NCBI RefSeq assembly: GCF_029991245.1
Contig: NZ_JAIVFO010000009.1
Span: 1 to 59,120, forward strand
Length of the DNA: 59,120 bases
Reading direction: 5' to 3'
Origin: Xanthobacter autotrophicus
GTDB taxonomy: Bacteria; Pseudomonadota; Alphaproteobacteria; Rhizobiales; Xanthobacteraceae
Below, piece after piece: positions 17,094-25,762 of the stretch; position 1 is the stretch's first letter, and every line of letters begins with the position of its first letter. The notes beneath the pieces were generated by a model. It ran no database searches. It was not told where the DNA came from and was given only the letters and a program-made list of their open reading frames with translations. The translations under genes and the position numbers were made by a program.

Positions 17094-18556
17094 ACCGCCT
17101 GGCGCGCATGGTCTGGCCGCGCAGCCTGGCCGGCCGGCTTGTGCTTCTCCTCGTGGCGACGCTCGCCATCGCGCAACTGCTGCTGATCACGGTGCTGCAG
17201 ACCCAGAATGACAGCGTCATCGTCGGCATTGTCCGCGGCCAGGCGCTCAGCCAGACGGTGACGCTGGTCCGGCTGATCGAGACCATGGAACCGGAGGATG
17301 TGAACCGGCTCACCAACGCCTTCGAATCACGGGGATTCTGCGCGTGGGTCTCCTCAAGGCCACCCGACCCCCGCAGTATGACGCGGGCCGAGGAAAGCCT
17401 TGCGAACCTGCTTGCACGGCGTCTCCACGGCGTCGCGCGCGATCGTCCCGAAGTGCACATCGACACCGACGGCACCTTTGACCGCAACTGCCCCGAGCGG
17501 CCCGCTGACGATACCCCCTGGCTCCGGCGCGAGGCCGGCAGCGGCTCGGCCACGGCCACGACCCAGGGGACGCCCCAAGGGCAACGGCCGGGCTTCGGCG
17601 CCGTGGCCCTGAGTGTGCCGCTGTCGGATCAGCGCTGGCTGCACCTGAAGGCGCTGGTGAGCCTGCCCGGCATCTGGAATCGCGCCACCCTGCTCTCGTT
17701 CCTGATCTCCTCGCTGGCGGTTTCCTGCGTGACCATCGCCTGCGTGCGGTTGCAGACCCGCTCGCTCCGCTCCCTCGCGGACGCCTCCGAGCGGCTGGGC
17801 CGAGGGGAGACGGTGACCGCCCTGGACCTGCGCGGGCCGGCGGAGGTGGCGGCGGCGACCCTCGCCTTCAATACCATGCAGCAACGGCTCAGCCAGTTCA
17901 TGCACGACCGCATGCGGCTGCTGGCGGCCATCAGCCACGATCTGCGGACGCCCCTGACCACGCTTCGTCTCAAGGCCGAATTCGTGGACGACCAGGAGGT
18001 GCGCGCCGACATCGTCGCCACCATCGACGAACTCGTGGCCATCTGCGAGGCGACCCTCGCCTTCACCCGCGCCGAGGCCATCAGCGAGGATACGCAGACC
18101 GTGGACCTCGATGCCCTGTGCGCGGATGTGGTGGAGGAATTCGCCAGCGTCGGTGCCGATGCGCAGATGACCGCAGGCTCCCCTTGCCTCCTTCCCTGCC
18201 GCCCGGTCGCCCTGCGACGCGCCCTGCGCAATCTCCTGGACAATGCGGTCCGTTATGGCCGGAGCGCACGGGTCTCCGTCCTGCGGCCGGGGCCGGGCAC
18301 CGTCACGATCAGGGTGGAGGATGCCGGGCCGGGACTGGCGGAGGATCTGATCGAGGAAGCCTTCAAGCCGTTCGTGCGTCTGGAGCCGTCGCGCAGCAAC
18401 GAGACCGGCGGCATGGGACTGGGCCTCGCCATCGCGCGCAGCATTGTCAAGGCGCACGGTGGCGAGTTGACCCTGGCGAACCGTCCCGGTGGAGGCCTGA
18501 AAGCCGAGATCGTCCTGCCCACCGCAGGATCGACGCCGGGATCGCCACAAGCATAA
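17090..18556 (+). CDS. EnvZ-type sensor histidine kinase
   Basis: This is the membrane sensor partner of the preceding regulator. The GTG at 17090 overlaps the regulator stop and places a hydrophobic helix (GRLVLLLVATLAIAQLLLI) near the N-terminus. A periplasmic region of about 140 residues, Pro/Arg/Gly-rich near NRLTNAFESRGFCAW and TTQGTPQGQRPGFG, is followed by a second helix (LLSFLISSLAVSCVTIACV), HAMP, HisKA with the phospho-His in AISHDLRTPLTTLRLKAEF (about residue 283) and HATPase_c with NLLDNAVRYG, VEDAGPGL and GGMGLGLAIARSIVKAHGG. At 488 aa it is normal length. The stimulus is unknown; periplasmic ferric siderophore or iron is suggested only by the neighbours. Confidence 0.94.
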   Translation: MNRLARMVWPRSLAGRLVLLLVATLAIAQLLLITVLQTQNDSVIVGIVRGQALSQTVTLVRLIETMEPEDVNRLTNAFESRGFCAWVSSRPPDPRSMTRAEESLANLLARRLHGVARDRPEVHIDTDGTFDRNCPERPADDTPWLRREAGSGSATATTQGTPQGQRPGFGAVALSVPLSDQRWLHLKALVSLPGIWNRATLLSFLISSLAVSCVTIACVRLQTRSLRSLADASERLGRGETVTALDLRGPAEVAAATLAFNTMQQRLSQFMHDRMRLLAAISHDLRTPLTTLRLKAEFVDDQEVRADIVATIDELVAICEATLAFTRAEAISEDTQTVDLDALCADVVEEFASVGADAQMTAGSPCLLPCRPVALRRALRNLLDNAVRYGRSARVSVLRPGPGTVTIRVEDAGPGLAEDLIEEAFKPFVRLEPSRSNETGGMGLGLAIARSIVKAHGGELTLANRPGGGLKAEIVLPTAGSTPGSPQA

Positions 18557-18634
18557 AACGCCCGCGTCAGCCAAAACCGCGCCCAAATGCAGAATATAAT
18601 TTTCTGTATCTTAGATTGGCATAATCTCAACAGC

Positions 18635-18661
18635 ATGGATGATTGTCGTTTCATCCATTTT
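18635..18661. terminator. Candidate bidirectional terminator between convergent genes
   Basis: ATGGATGA and TCATCCAT form 8-base arms with an 8-base loop, followed by TTT on the plus strand. On the other strand the stem is followed by a short run that includes GC, so the minus-strand case is weaker. It sits 78 bases after the kinase stop and 55 bases beyond the treS stop. The stem is AT-rich and therefore weak. Confidence 0.4.
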
Positions 18662-18715
18662 GGTGCCCTGTTTCTGGTATGCTTTAATTATCCATGATCT
18701 TTATGTCATAACCCT

Positions 18716-21700
18716 TCATGGCAGCGAATTAAGGGAGACGCCGCGGGCGAGCGTGGCTCCCTCCTCCGCGTCGGCGGCCTTCAGGAGGCGCGCCGTCTGG
18801 CGGTAGAGACCGGTGACGAGGGCATGGGTGCCCCGGGGCGGCGCCCGCTCGCCGGCCACCGTCCGCGCCAGGGCCTCCAGGATGAAGGCGTCGGCCAGGG
18901 GGCGCGAGGCAGTCGCCGCCGTCGGCGCCCGCTCCAGATAGGCGCCCAGCACCGCCCGTTCCGCGCGGACGAGGAAGGCCGCGATCAGTTCGCTCCTGAG
19001 TTCCGGGGCATCGCATGCCGCACCCGCTTCGCCTCCGGCAATGCGGGCGGCGATCCGCTCCAGCGCCGCCAGCAGCGCGGCCACATCGCGCCACGGGCTC
19101 TGTGGTGCCCGCTCCCCTTCCGGCACGCCATCAAGGCCGCCGAGGGCGCCCACGATCAGCACGTCGCCGCCCGCCACCAGCATGTGGTCGAGGTCGCATC
19201 GGCCATGGATGCGGATCAAGGGCAGCGCCGTGCCGGAATAGAGCGCGCCAAGCCGCTCCCTGAGCGCGGCACGCGCGCCCTCCAGCTCGGCGAGGCGGGC
19301 CGGCCGTGCCCCGTCCGGCGCGGGTCGGCGCGCGATGGTGTCGAGGGCGGCGGAGAAGGTCGCCTCCGCCCGCGTGCGCCACAGGACCCGCATGTCTCCG
19401 CTCGCCTCCCTTGGGGCAAAACCGGCGGCGTCCGAAGGCGCCGAGAGGGCCGCGTGCAGCTCGCCGAGGCGCCGGCCCATGTTGCGCAACAGCGCCACCA
19501 TGCCGGCGATCTCGTCCTCGAAGCGCTGGCGCGCGCCGTCCACCGTGGAGGCGGCGGTGTCGAGGGCGCGCTGGAGCTGGGTCATGGTCCAGTCCGCCGC
19601 ATTGCCCTGGTGCTGCACGCGCCCGTAGACGAGGGCCAGCGGCGCCCGGGCGCCCGCCGGATCGGTGCGGGTGACCGCGCCGAGCAGGGGCGGCACCTGC
19701 GGCAGGCCGAGGGCCGTGAGATGGCGCGCCATCTCCTCTTCCGCCGTGTGGCCGAACTGCATGTGGCGGAACAGCTTCACCGCCACATGATCGGTGATCA
19801 CGAGGTTGGCCGCCGGCTCGTCGGCATCGATCAGCTCCGCCGGAGCGCCGCGCTCCACAGCAATGCCATCGAGGTGGCTGGTGCGCGAGAAGGCGATGGC
19901 GCCGCCATCGGGCAACGCCACGGGAGCCTCCTCCCGAAGCGCCCGCACCACGCCGGCCGCGAGCCCGTCGAGCACCGCCGCATCGGTCAGGAAGCCCACA
20001 CGGCGGCCCTGCCGGACGCGGGTCAGCGCCAGTTGCTCGGCAATGGCCGGGGGATGCTGGTCCTCCCAGGCGATGCACAGGGGCATGAGGTAGCGCTCGG
20101 TGGCACCGGCGATCTCGGCCTCCACCTCGGCCAGCACCACGTCGCGCTCGGTGCCGGGCAGGCGCATGGCCCAGCCGAGGCGCGTCGCCCCGATATCTTC
20201 AGCGCGCCCCGCGAACCAGCGGCGGCGGGCGAGATAGCCCGGCAGCGCCTCCTGCTCGATCACGGCGCGATGGGGCTCGGAGAGCGCCCCCATGAGCCCG
20301 TCGCGCACCACCAGGGTGGCGAACTCAGGCAGCGCCTCCGGCGCCGGATCGCGCCAGGACGGCTCCGCCGCCGTCTGCGACAGGCTGAAGGCATAGAAGC
20401 CGTAGGGCGGCAAGGTGAGGACGAACGGCGCGCGGCCGAGCGCGGCCAGGGGCGTGCCGCTGACGAGGTCCACCGGCACCCGCCGCTCGAACTCCGCAAG
20501 ATCCAGCTCCACCGCCTGCAGCGTGTGGGCGAGGTTGGCGACGCACAGCACTGCTTCCCCGTCCTGCTCGCGCAGATAGGCGAGGATGCGCCGGTTGCGC
20601 GGGAACAGCAGGCGGAAGGTGCCGCGCCCGAAGGCCGCATGCTGCCGGCGCACGGCGAGGAAGCGCCGGGTCCAGTTCAGCAGCGAGTGGGCATCGCGCG
20701 ACTGCGCCTCCACATTCACCGCGCCGTAGCCGTAGAGCGGGTCCTGGATCACCGGCAGCACCAGCCGCTCGGGATCGGCCTTCGAGAAGCCGCCGTTGCG
20801 GTCCGGCGACCATTGCATGGGGGTGCGCACGCCGTCGCGGTCGCCGAGATGGATGTTGTCGCCCATGCCGATCTCGTCGCCGTAATAGATCACCGGCGTT
20901 CCGGGCAAAGTGAGCAGCAGCGAGTTCATCAGCTCCATGCGCCGCCGGTCGCGCTCCAGCAGGGGCGCGAGGCGGCGGCGGATGCCGAGATTGATGCGCG
21001 CCCGCCGGTCTGCCGCATAGACGCTCCAGAGGTAGTCGCGCTCGGAATCGGTCACCGTCTCCAGCGTCAGCTCGTCGTGGTTGCGCAGGAAGATGGCCCA
21101 CTGGCAGGTGGGCGGGATTTCGGGCGTCTGCCGCAGGATGTCGGTGATGGGGAAGCGGTCTTCCCTGGCGATGGCCATGTACATGCGCGGCATGATGGGG
21201 AAATGGAACGCCATGTGGCATTCGTCCGCGTCCGCGCCGAAATATTGCTGGGTGTCCTCCGGCCACAGATTGGCCTCGGCCAGCAGCATGCGGCCGGTAT
21301 AATGCGCGTCGAGGTGGGCGCGGATCTGCTTCAGGATGGCGTGGGTCTCCGGCAGGTTGCCGCAGTCCGTGCCTTCCCGCTCCACCAGATAGGGAACGGC
21401 GTCGAGCCGCAGCCCGTCCACGCCCAGGTCCAGCCAGAAGCGCATGATGGAGAGCACGTGCTCGAGCACCTCCGGATTGTCGAAGTTGAGATCCGGCTGG
21501 TGGGAATAGAAACGGTGCCAGTAGAACTGGCCGGCGACCTCGTCAAAGGTCCAGTTCGACTTTTCCACGTCGCAGAACACGATGGGCACGCCGGGATAGC
21601 CCTTGTCGTCGTCCGCCCACACATAGAAATTGCGCTCGGGACTGCCCCTGGGCGCCCGCCGCGCGGCCTGGAACCAGGGATGCTGGTCGGACGTGTGGTT

Positions 21701-22027
21701 GATCACCAGCTCGGTGATGACGCGCAGGCCCCGCGCATGGGCCTCGGCGATGAAGCGGCGCGCCTCGTCCATGGTGCCGTAGTCCGGCGACACGCCTTCA
21801 TACAGCGAGATGTCGTAGCCGTCGTCGCGCCGCGGCGAGGGATAGAACGGCAAAAGCCACACGGCGGTGGCGCCCAGATCGGCGATATAGTCGAGCTTGG
21901 AGATGAGGCCCCGGAAGTCGCCGATGCCGTCGTCATTGGCATCGAAGAAGGACTTCACGTGGAGCTGGTAGATGATCGCATCCTTGTACCAGAGCGGATC
22001 ATCGCCGGCGGTGACGGGCTCAGGCAT
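18716..22027 (-). CDS. treS: Trehalose synthase-maltokinase fusion with degenerate kinase motifs
   Basis: The N-terminal GH13 domain interconverts maltose and trehalose. Catalytic residues are intact: nucleophile Asp209 in DGLRLDAVPYL, acid/base Glu251 in LLAEANLWPED and Asp318 in FLRNHDELTLE. The C-terminal half starts as a maltokinase (GYLARRRWFAGRAEDIG), but the expected catalytic loop HGDxHLGQ reads HGRCDLDHM and the following metal-binding DFEGEP-like motif reads VGALGGLD. The downstream SPWRDVAALL block is preserved. The kinase half is therefore probably inactive as an enzyme. The ATG at 22027 sits behind GGGAGG and gives 1103 aa, the normal fusion length; the longer open frame upstream is non-coding. 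No glgE, glgB or otsAB gene lies nearby. Confidence 0.93.
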   Translation of the reverse strand: MPEPVTAGDDPLWYKDAIIYQLHVKSFFDANDDGIGDFRGLISKLDYIADLGATAVWLLPFYPSPRRDDGYDISLYEGVSPDYGTMDEARRFIAEAHARGLRVITELVINHTSDQHPWFQAARRAPRGSPERNFYVWADDDKGYPGVPIVFCDVEKSNWTFDEVAGQFYWHRFYSHQPDLNFDNPEVLEHVLSIMRFWLDLGVDGLRLDAVPYLVEREGTDCGNLPETHAILKQIRAHLDAHYTGRMLLAEANLWPEDTQQYFGADADECHMAFHFPIMPRMYMAIAREDRFPITDILRQTPEIPPTCQWAIFLRNHDELTLETVTDSERDYLWSVYAADRRARINLGIRRRLAPLLERDRRRMELMNSLLLTLPGTPVIYYGDEIGMGDNIHLGDRDGVRTPMQWSPDRNGGFSKADPERLVLPVIQDPLYGYGAVNVEAQSRDAHSLLNWTRRFLAVRRQHAAFGRGTFRLLFPRNRRILAYLREQDGEAVLCVANLAHTLQAVELDLAEFERRVPVDLVSGTPLAALGRAPFVLTLPPYGFYAFSLSQTAAEPSWRDPAPEALPEFATLVVRDGLMGALSEPHRAVIEQEALPGYLARRRWFAGRAEDIGATRLGWAMRLPGTERDVVLAEVEAEIAGATERYLMPLCIAWEDQHPPAIAEQLALTRVRQGRRVGFLTDAAVLDGLAAGVVRALREEAPVALPDGGAIAFSRTSHLDGIAVERGAPAELIDADEPAANLVITDHVAVKLFRHMQFGHTAEEEMARHLTALGLPQVPPLLGAVTRTDPAGARAPLALVYGRVQHQGNAADWTMTQLQRALDTAASTVDGARQRFEDEIAGMVALLRNMGRRLGELHAALSAPSDAAGFAPREASGDMRVLWRTRAEATFSAALDTIARRPAPDGARPARLAELEGARAALRERLGALYSGTALPLIRIHGRCDLDHMLVAGGDVLIVGALGGLDGVPEGERAPQSPWRDVAALLAALERIAARIAGGEAGAACDAPELRSELIAAFLVRAERAVLGAYLERAPTAATASRPLADAFILEALARTVAGERAPPRGTHALVTGLYRQTARLLKAADAEEGATLARGVSLNSLP

Positions 22028-22136
22028 GAAGCGACCTCCCTTGAGGGAGAGGGGGCGAGAGGCGAGTGCGGAAGATCTGGAAGAAGGGCACGGCAATCCT
22101 TGAACCGTCGCGTTTCGGTCTGGCCGTGAGGGCCAT

Positions 22137-22158
22137 GCTTCAGCAACTCTGCTGAAGC
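22137..22158. repeat. 9-bp perfect hairpin in the treS upstream region
   Basis: GCTTCAGCA and TGCTGAAGC flank a 4-base ACTC loop. It lies about 110 bases upstream of the treS start, so it would fall in a 5' leader if transcription starts further upstream. No T-run follows. Confidence 0.5.
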
Positions 22159-22214
22159 TTGGCGGTTCCGCTGCCGATGCGATGGTGGAGCCGAAGGAGA
22201 ACCCAGAAATGGGG

Positions 22215-22250
22215 CAGCCGGACGGCATGCGGGGGAATGCCGTCCGGCTG
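22215..22250. repeat. 14-bp perfect inverted repeat upstream of treS
   Basis: CAGCCGGACGGCAT and ATGCCGTCCGGCTG are perfect 14-base arms around an 8-base G-rich loop. It lies between the divergent treS and DUF982-like genes. Neither strand shows a T-run afterwards, so it does not look like an intrinsic terminator. Apart from this and the smaller 9-bp hairpin, the 544-base stretch 22028-22571 shows a 7-bp stem (CGGGAAC/GTTCCCG) near 22376-22404 and no convincing gene. Confidence 0.6.
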
Positions 22251-22571
22251 GCGCGCTTTGCCGAGCCGGCATCGTGCACGCCGTTGGTTCTAAACCGCCC
22301 TGCGCGCCTCACATCCCGAATTTGGAGGATACGGCGAAATTCCCGCAGCGATACGGCACAAAAAATCTGGAACAGCCGGGAACCGAAGGGGCGTTCCCGC
22401 GTTTTGACGGACGAGCGGGCTCCGGGAGCCTCCGTGCCCGCTCTTCGGCCATGCTTGAAACCTCGGGTTCCAATCCTGGGCGCCCTTCCCCCGAATGCGG
22501 GAAGCGCAAAGCGGCGCTGGCCGACACAAGAGCCGTTGCCAACGCGCTGCAACCCCTACGGAGGACCGTCC

Positions 22572-22814
22572 ATGTTCGAAGCCGCCCGTCGCCCGTTGAA
22601 GATCTGTGTTGATGGCTCCTGCATCGTCCTGCACTCGCTCGACGAGGCGATCGGCTTTGTCCGCTCGCACCCCGTGCGCGAGCATGCCGAGATGCTGCTG
22701 GACCAGATGGAAGCCGCCCGCCTGCCCGAACTCCAGCGTCGGGCCTGGGTGGCCTTCGAGACTTTCGCCGATGCGATGAAGCTCGTCCCGGATGTTCCGC
22801 GCCGGCTGATGTGA
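22572..22814 (+). CDS. Small DUF982-like hypothetical protein
   Basis: This is an 80-residue protein starting at ATG 22572 behind a good GGAGG site. Visible features are a short beta-like start (PLKICVDGSCIVLHSLDEA), an RSHPVREHAEMLLDQM helix and a second helix (RRAWVAFETFADAMKL). The size and layout resemble the DUF982 family that is abundant in Rhizobiales, but I assign this only tentatively from pattern memory. The function of that family is unknown. A strong terminator 35 bases downstream indicates a monocistronic gene. The longer open frame extending upstream to 22182 has no ribosome site. Confidence 0.7.
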   Translation: MFEAARRPLKICVDGSCIVLHSLDEAIGFVRSHPVREHAEMLLDQMEAARLPELQRRAWVAFETFADAMKLVPDVPRRLM

Positions 22815-22848
22815 TTTGCAAAACCTCGGCGCCCGCGCCGCGCGACGC

Positions 22849-22882
22849 CCCGCCCGTGGCACGCCACCATGGGCGGGTTTTT
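22849..22882 (+). terminator. Intrinsic terminator of the DUF982-like gene
   Basis: CCCGCCC (22849-22855) pairs with GGGCGGG (22871-22877), the inner TGG/CCA can extend the stem, and TTTTT follows at 22878-22882. It lies 35 bases after the stop codon. Confidence 0.85.
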
Positions 22883-22883
22883 C

Positions 22884-22937
22884 ATGGAGCATATCGGGTG
22901 GATCCACATTCGCCGGATATGCTCCATCTCGTTGTTT
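22884..22937 (+). terminator. Second inverted repeat, possible back-up terminator
   Basis: ATGGAGCATATC and GATATGCTCCAT are perfect 12-base arms around a 20-base loop that itself contains the palindrome GTGGATCCAC. A T-run begins at 22932, seven bases after a short spacer. It follows the first terminator immediately. It could equally be a regulator site or dispersed palindrome. Confidence 0.45.
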
Positions 22938-23149
22938 TTACGTAATTCCCGACGCCGAACCCCTGCACATTTTTACGGGAATCGCTCTGGCGCCTTGAGA
23001 ATGCGCCCCGCGCGGACAGGCCATGCATGAGGCGGGCACCCCTCCAGCCTTAAATGCATTTGGTGATTTTGCTGCGCTGCGGCATAAATTGACGTTCATC
23101 ATCCGGCGCCCTGCGCCCGAACCGGCTTCCGCCCCATCCGGTGATCGTC

Positions 23150-24388
23150 ATGGCCGCACAGCCTTCCGCCCCGTCGCCCGCTCCGGCGCGCGGCAATCCC
23201 CGCATGCCCCTGCTGGCGCTCGCTGCCGCCGCCTTCGGCATCGGCACCACCGAATTCGTCATCATGGGCCTGTTGCCCCAGGTGGCCGGCGACCTTCACG
23301 TCACCATTCCTCAAGCCGGGCTGCTGGTGACGGGCTATGCCCTGTCCGTCACCTTCGGCTCGCCCTTCCTTGCGGTGGCGACGGCGCGCATGGACCGGCG
23401 GCGCGCGCTCCTGGCGCTGATGGGCGTCTTCATCCTCGGCAATCTCATGTGCGCGCTGGCGCCCTCCTACTGGCTGCTCATGGGCGCGCGGGTGCTCACC
23501 GCCCTGTGCCATGGCGCCTTCTTCGGCCTCGGCGCGGTGGTGGCGTCCGCCCTCGTGCTGCCGGGCCGCAAGGCGCAGGCCATCGCCATGATGTTCGCCG
23601 GGCTGACCCTCGCCAACGTGCTCGGCGTGCCGGCAGGGACGGCGCTGGGCGAGGCCATGGGCTGGCGCAGCCCCTTCTTCGTGGTGGTCGCCATCGGCAT
23701 CGCCGCCGCGCTGGCGCTGGCCGCCTTCCTGCCGCGCACCATCGAGGTGCCGCCCATGAACCTGCGGCGCGAGGCCAAATCCATCGGCAGCCCGCAGGTC
23801 ATGTTCGCCATGGCCATAAGCATCGTCGCGTCGGCGAGCCTGTTCAGCGTGTTCACCTACATCGCGCCGATCCTCCAGACCGTCACCGGCCTCAGCACCC
23901 ACGGGGTGACGCTGATGCTGCTTCTGTTCGGCATCGGCCTCACCTGCGGCAATTTCCTCGGCGGCTGGCTGGCGGACTGGCGACTGATGCCCTCGGTGAT
24001 CGGCATCATCGCCGTGATCGTCCCGCTGCTGGCATCCTTCGCCCTCACCAGCCACACGGTGGTGCCGGCGGCGCTGACGCTGTTCGTCTGGGGCGTGCTG
24101 GCCTTCGCCCTCGTCGCGCCGCTGCAGATGCGGGTGGTGAGCGAGGCGGCGAAAGCGCCCAACCTCGCCTCCACCCTCAACCAGGGGGCGTTCAACTTCG
24201 GCAACGCCATGGGCGCCTGGGCCGGTGGGCTCGCGCTCACCGCCGGCCTGCCCTATGGGGACCTGCCCTTCATGGGCGCCGGCATTGCGGTGGCGGGGCT
24301 TGCCCTCGCCATCGCCTCATATACCCTCGACCTGAAGGCGCAGCGCCAAGCTGTGGCGGACCCCGCGCCGGTCGCCGGCCGGCCCTGA
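23150..24388 (+). CDS. MFS transporter, DHA1/AraJ-like drug or sugar exporter
   Basis: This is a 12-helix proton-driven exporter of the major facilitator superfamily. The first helix carries FGIGTTEFVIMGLLPQVAGD, the signature of the AraJ/NepI/YdhP-like DHA1 group, followed by LLVTGYALSVTFGSP, the loop-2/3 motif ARMDRRRALLALM and LTALCHGAFFGLGAVVA. Twelve hydrophobic stretches can be counted over about 412 aa. The ATG at 23150 is preferred over the GTG three codons earlier, although neither has a strong ribosome site. It is convergent with ppk2, only 20 bases away. The substrate cannot be deduced. Confidence 0.88.
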   Translation: MAAQPSAPSPAPARGNPRMPLLALAAAAFGIGTTEFVIMGLLPQVAGDLHVTIPQAGLLVTGYALSVTFGSPFLAVATARMDRRRALLALMGVFILGNLMCALAPSYWLLMGARVLTALCHGAFFGLGAVVASALVLPGRKAQAIAMMFAGLTLANVLGVPAGTALGEAMGWRSPFFVVVAIGIAAALALAAFLPRTIEVPPMNLRREAKSIGSPQVMFAMAISIVASASLFSVFTYIAPILQTVTGLSTHGVTLMLLLFGIGLTCGNFLGGWLADWRLMPSVIGIIAVIVPLLASFALTSHTVVPAALTLFVWGVLAFALVAPLQMRVVSEAAKAPNLASTLNQGAFNFGNAMGAWAGGLALTAGLPYGDLPFMGAGIAVAGLALAIASYTLDLKAQRQAVADPAPVAGRP

Positions 24389-24408
24389 CAGCCGCCGCCG
24401 GGCAAAGC

Positions 24409-25221
24409 TCAGAACCGGGCCGGAACCCGGTGGCGGGCGTAGTCCGCCTCCACATAATCGTGGGATTTCTGACGCTTGGGCAGCTTGATCTTCTCCCGCG
24501 GCACGTCCTCGTAGGGGATGCGCGACAGCAGGTGCGAGATGATGTTGAGCCGCGCCCGCTTCTTGTCGTCCGAATGGGCGACGAACCAGGGCGCCCACTG
24601 GGTGTCGGTCGCCTCGAACATCTCATCCCGCGCGCGTGAATAATCATACCAGCGCGAATAGGATTCGAGGTCCATGGGCGAGAGCTTCCAGACCTTGCGC
24701 GGATCGTCGATGCGGCTCTCCATGCGCCGCGTCTGCTCCTCCTCGGAGACTTCGAGCCAGTATTTGAGGAGGAGGACACCGGACTCGACGATGGCCTTTT
24801 CCACAAAGGGCGTGGTGGCAAGGAACTTCTTCGCCTGTTCCTCGGAGCAGAAGCCCATGACGCGCTCGACCCCGGCGCGGTTGTACCAGGACCGGTCGAA
24901 GATCACGATCTCCCCCGCTGCAGGCAACAGCGGCAGGTAGCGCTGGATGAACATCTGCGACTTCTCGCGCTCCGTGGGCGGCGGCAGCGCCATCACCCGG
25001 AAGATGCGCGGGCTCACCCGCTCGGTCATGGCCTTGATGACGCCGCCCTTGCCGGCGCCATCGCGCCCTTCGAAGATCACGCAGACCTTGGCGCCCACGT
25101 GCCTGGCCCAGAGCTGGACCTTCACCAGCTCGCCGTGAAGCGCCTTCAGCTCACCCTCGTATTCCTTGCGCTTCAGGGGTTCTTGCTTGTCACCCTTTTT
25201 TCCGTCTTCCGAACCGCCCAT
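24409..25221 (-). CDS. ppk2: Polyphosphate kinase 2
   Basis: PPK2 transfers phosphate between polyphosphate and nucleoside di- or monophosphates in the cytosol. The sequence has Walker A GRDGAGKGG (residues 52-60), EREKSQMFIQRYLPLLP, the lid FDRSWYNRAGVERVMGF (108-124) and the C-terminal WKLSPMDLESYSRWYDYSRA and FVAHSDDKKRARLN blocks, all typical. The 270 aa matches single-domain class I PPK2. The ATG at 25221 follows an AGGAGG-like site. A gene of unknown function ends 49 bases upstream on the same strand and is probably co-transcribed. Confidence 0.94.
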   Translation of the reverse strand: MGGSEDGKKGDKQEPLKRKEYEGELKALHGELVKVQLWARHVGAKVCVIFEGRDGAGKGGVIKAMTERVSPRIFRVMALPPPTEREKSQMFIQRYLPLLPAAGEIVIFDRSWYNRAGVERVMGFCSEEQAKKFLATTPFVEKAIVESGVLLLKYWLEVSEEEQTRRMESRIDDPRKVWKLSPMDLESYSRWYDYSRARDEMFEATDTQWAPWFVAHSDDKKRARLNIISHLLSRIPYEDVPREKIKLPKRQKSHDYVEADYARHRVPARF

Positions 25222-25270
25222 GGCGTCCTCCTGTTCTTGTTATTCTGCCTGCTGTGGCGCCGGCCCGGCC

Positions 25271-25762
25271 TCAGGCCCAGCTGAGGAAGAAGCCGATGTC
25301 GCCGGGCATGCCGTTCGGCCAGTCGATGACCATGGCCTTCAGCTTGTAGTGGCCGGCGCGCAGGTGGTCGCGCCACAGCTCGTAGGCCTGGCGGGGACGG
25401 CCGGTGAGGCTGTCGGGCCAGCCTTCCTCCGCATTGTTGATGGCGCGTCCCTTGTCCGAACACAGGGTGTTGGGGAAGCGCATCACCATGATCTCGGTCT
25501 CGCCCCTCTGGGCGGCGAGGCGCATCTTGGTCTGCAGGTTGGTGGTGATCTCGTGCAGCATCTCGGGGGTGAGGTCGACCGGCTGCGACAGGGTCTTCAC
25601 CAGCTCCTCGCGCGCCTTGTCGGCGCGGTCCATGGCGGCAAGTTCCTTCGACAGCTTCGACTGCTCGACCTCCTGCATGTAGGCCTTGAGGTCATCGGCC
25701 GTCATGAAGGTCTCGTCGCCCAGCTTGGTGTGCGATGCGTTCGGCGCGGCGGTTTCCGACAT
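25271..25762 (-). CDS. Hypothetical protein encoded upstream of ppk2
   Basis: I do not recognise this 163-residue protein. The ATG at 25762 has a GGGAG site and is preferred over an upstream ATG at 25789. The N-terminal half is charged and helical (LGDETFMTADDLKAYMQEV, KLSKELAAMDRADKAREEL), and the C-terminal half is more globular, with EIMVMRFPNTLCSD, YELWRDHLRAGHYKLKAMVI and an aromatic end GFFLSWA. There is no signal peptide or membrane helix. The spacing suggests an operon with ppk2, so a role linked to polyphosphate metabolism or stress is possible but unproven. Confidence 0.75.
   Translation of the reverse strand: MSETAAPNASHTKLGDETFMTADDLKAYMQEVEQSKLSKELAAMDRADKAREELVKTLSQPVDLTPEMLHEITTNLQTKMRLAAQRGETEIMVMRFPNTLCSDKGRAINNAEEGWPDSLTGRPRQAYELWRDHLRAGHYKLKAMVIDWPNGMPGDIGFFLSWA

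Noticed and set aside
22215-22250. Strong hairpin considered as an intrinsic terminator
   Set aside because: No T-run on either strand and no gene ending nearby; it lies between divergent genes.
22182-22571. Upstream extension of the DUF982-like gene
   Set aside because: The extension crosses the strong inverted repeat and has no start with a ribosome site, whereas ATG 22572 has an excellent one.
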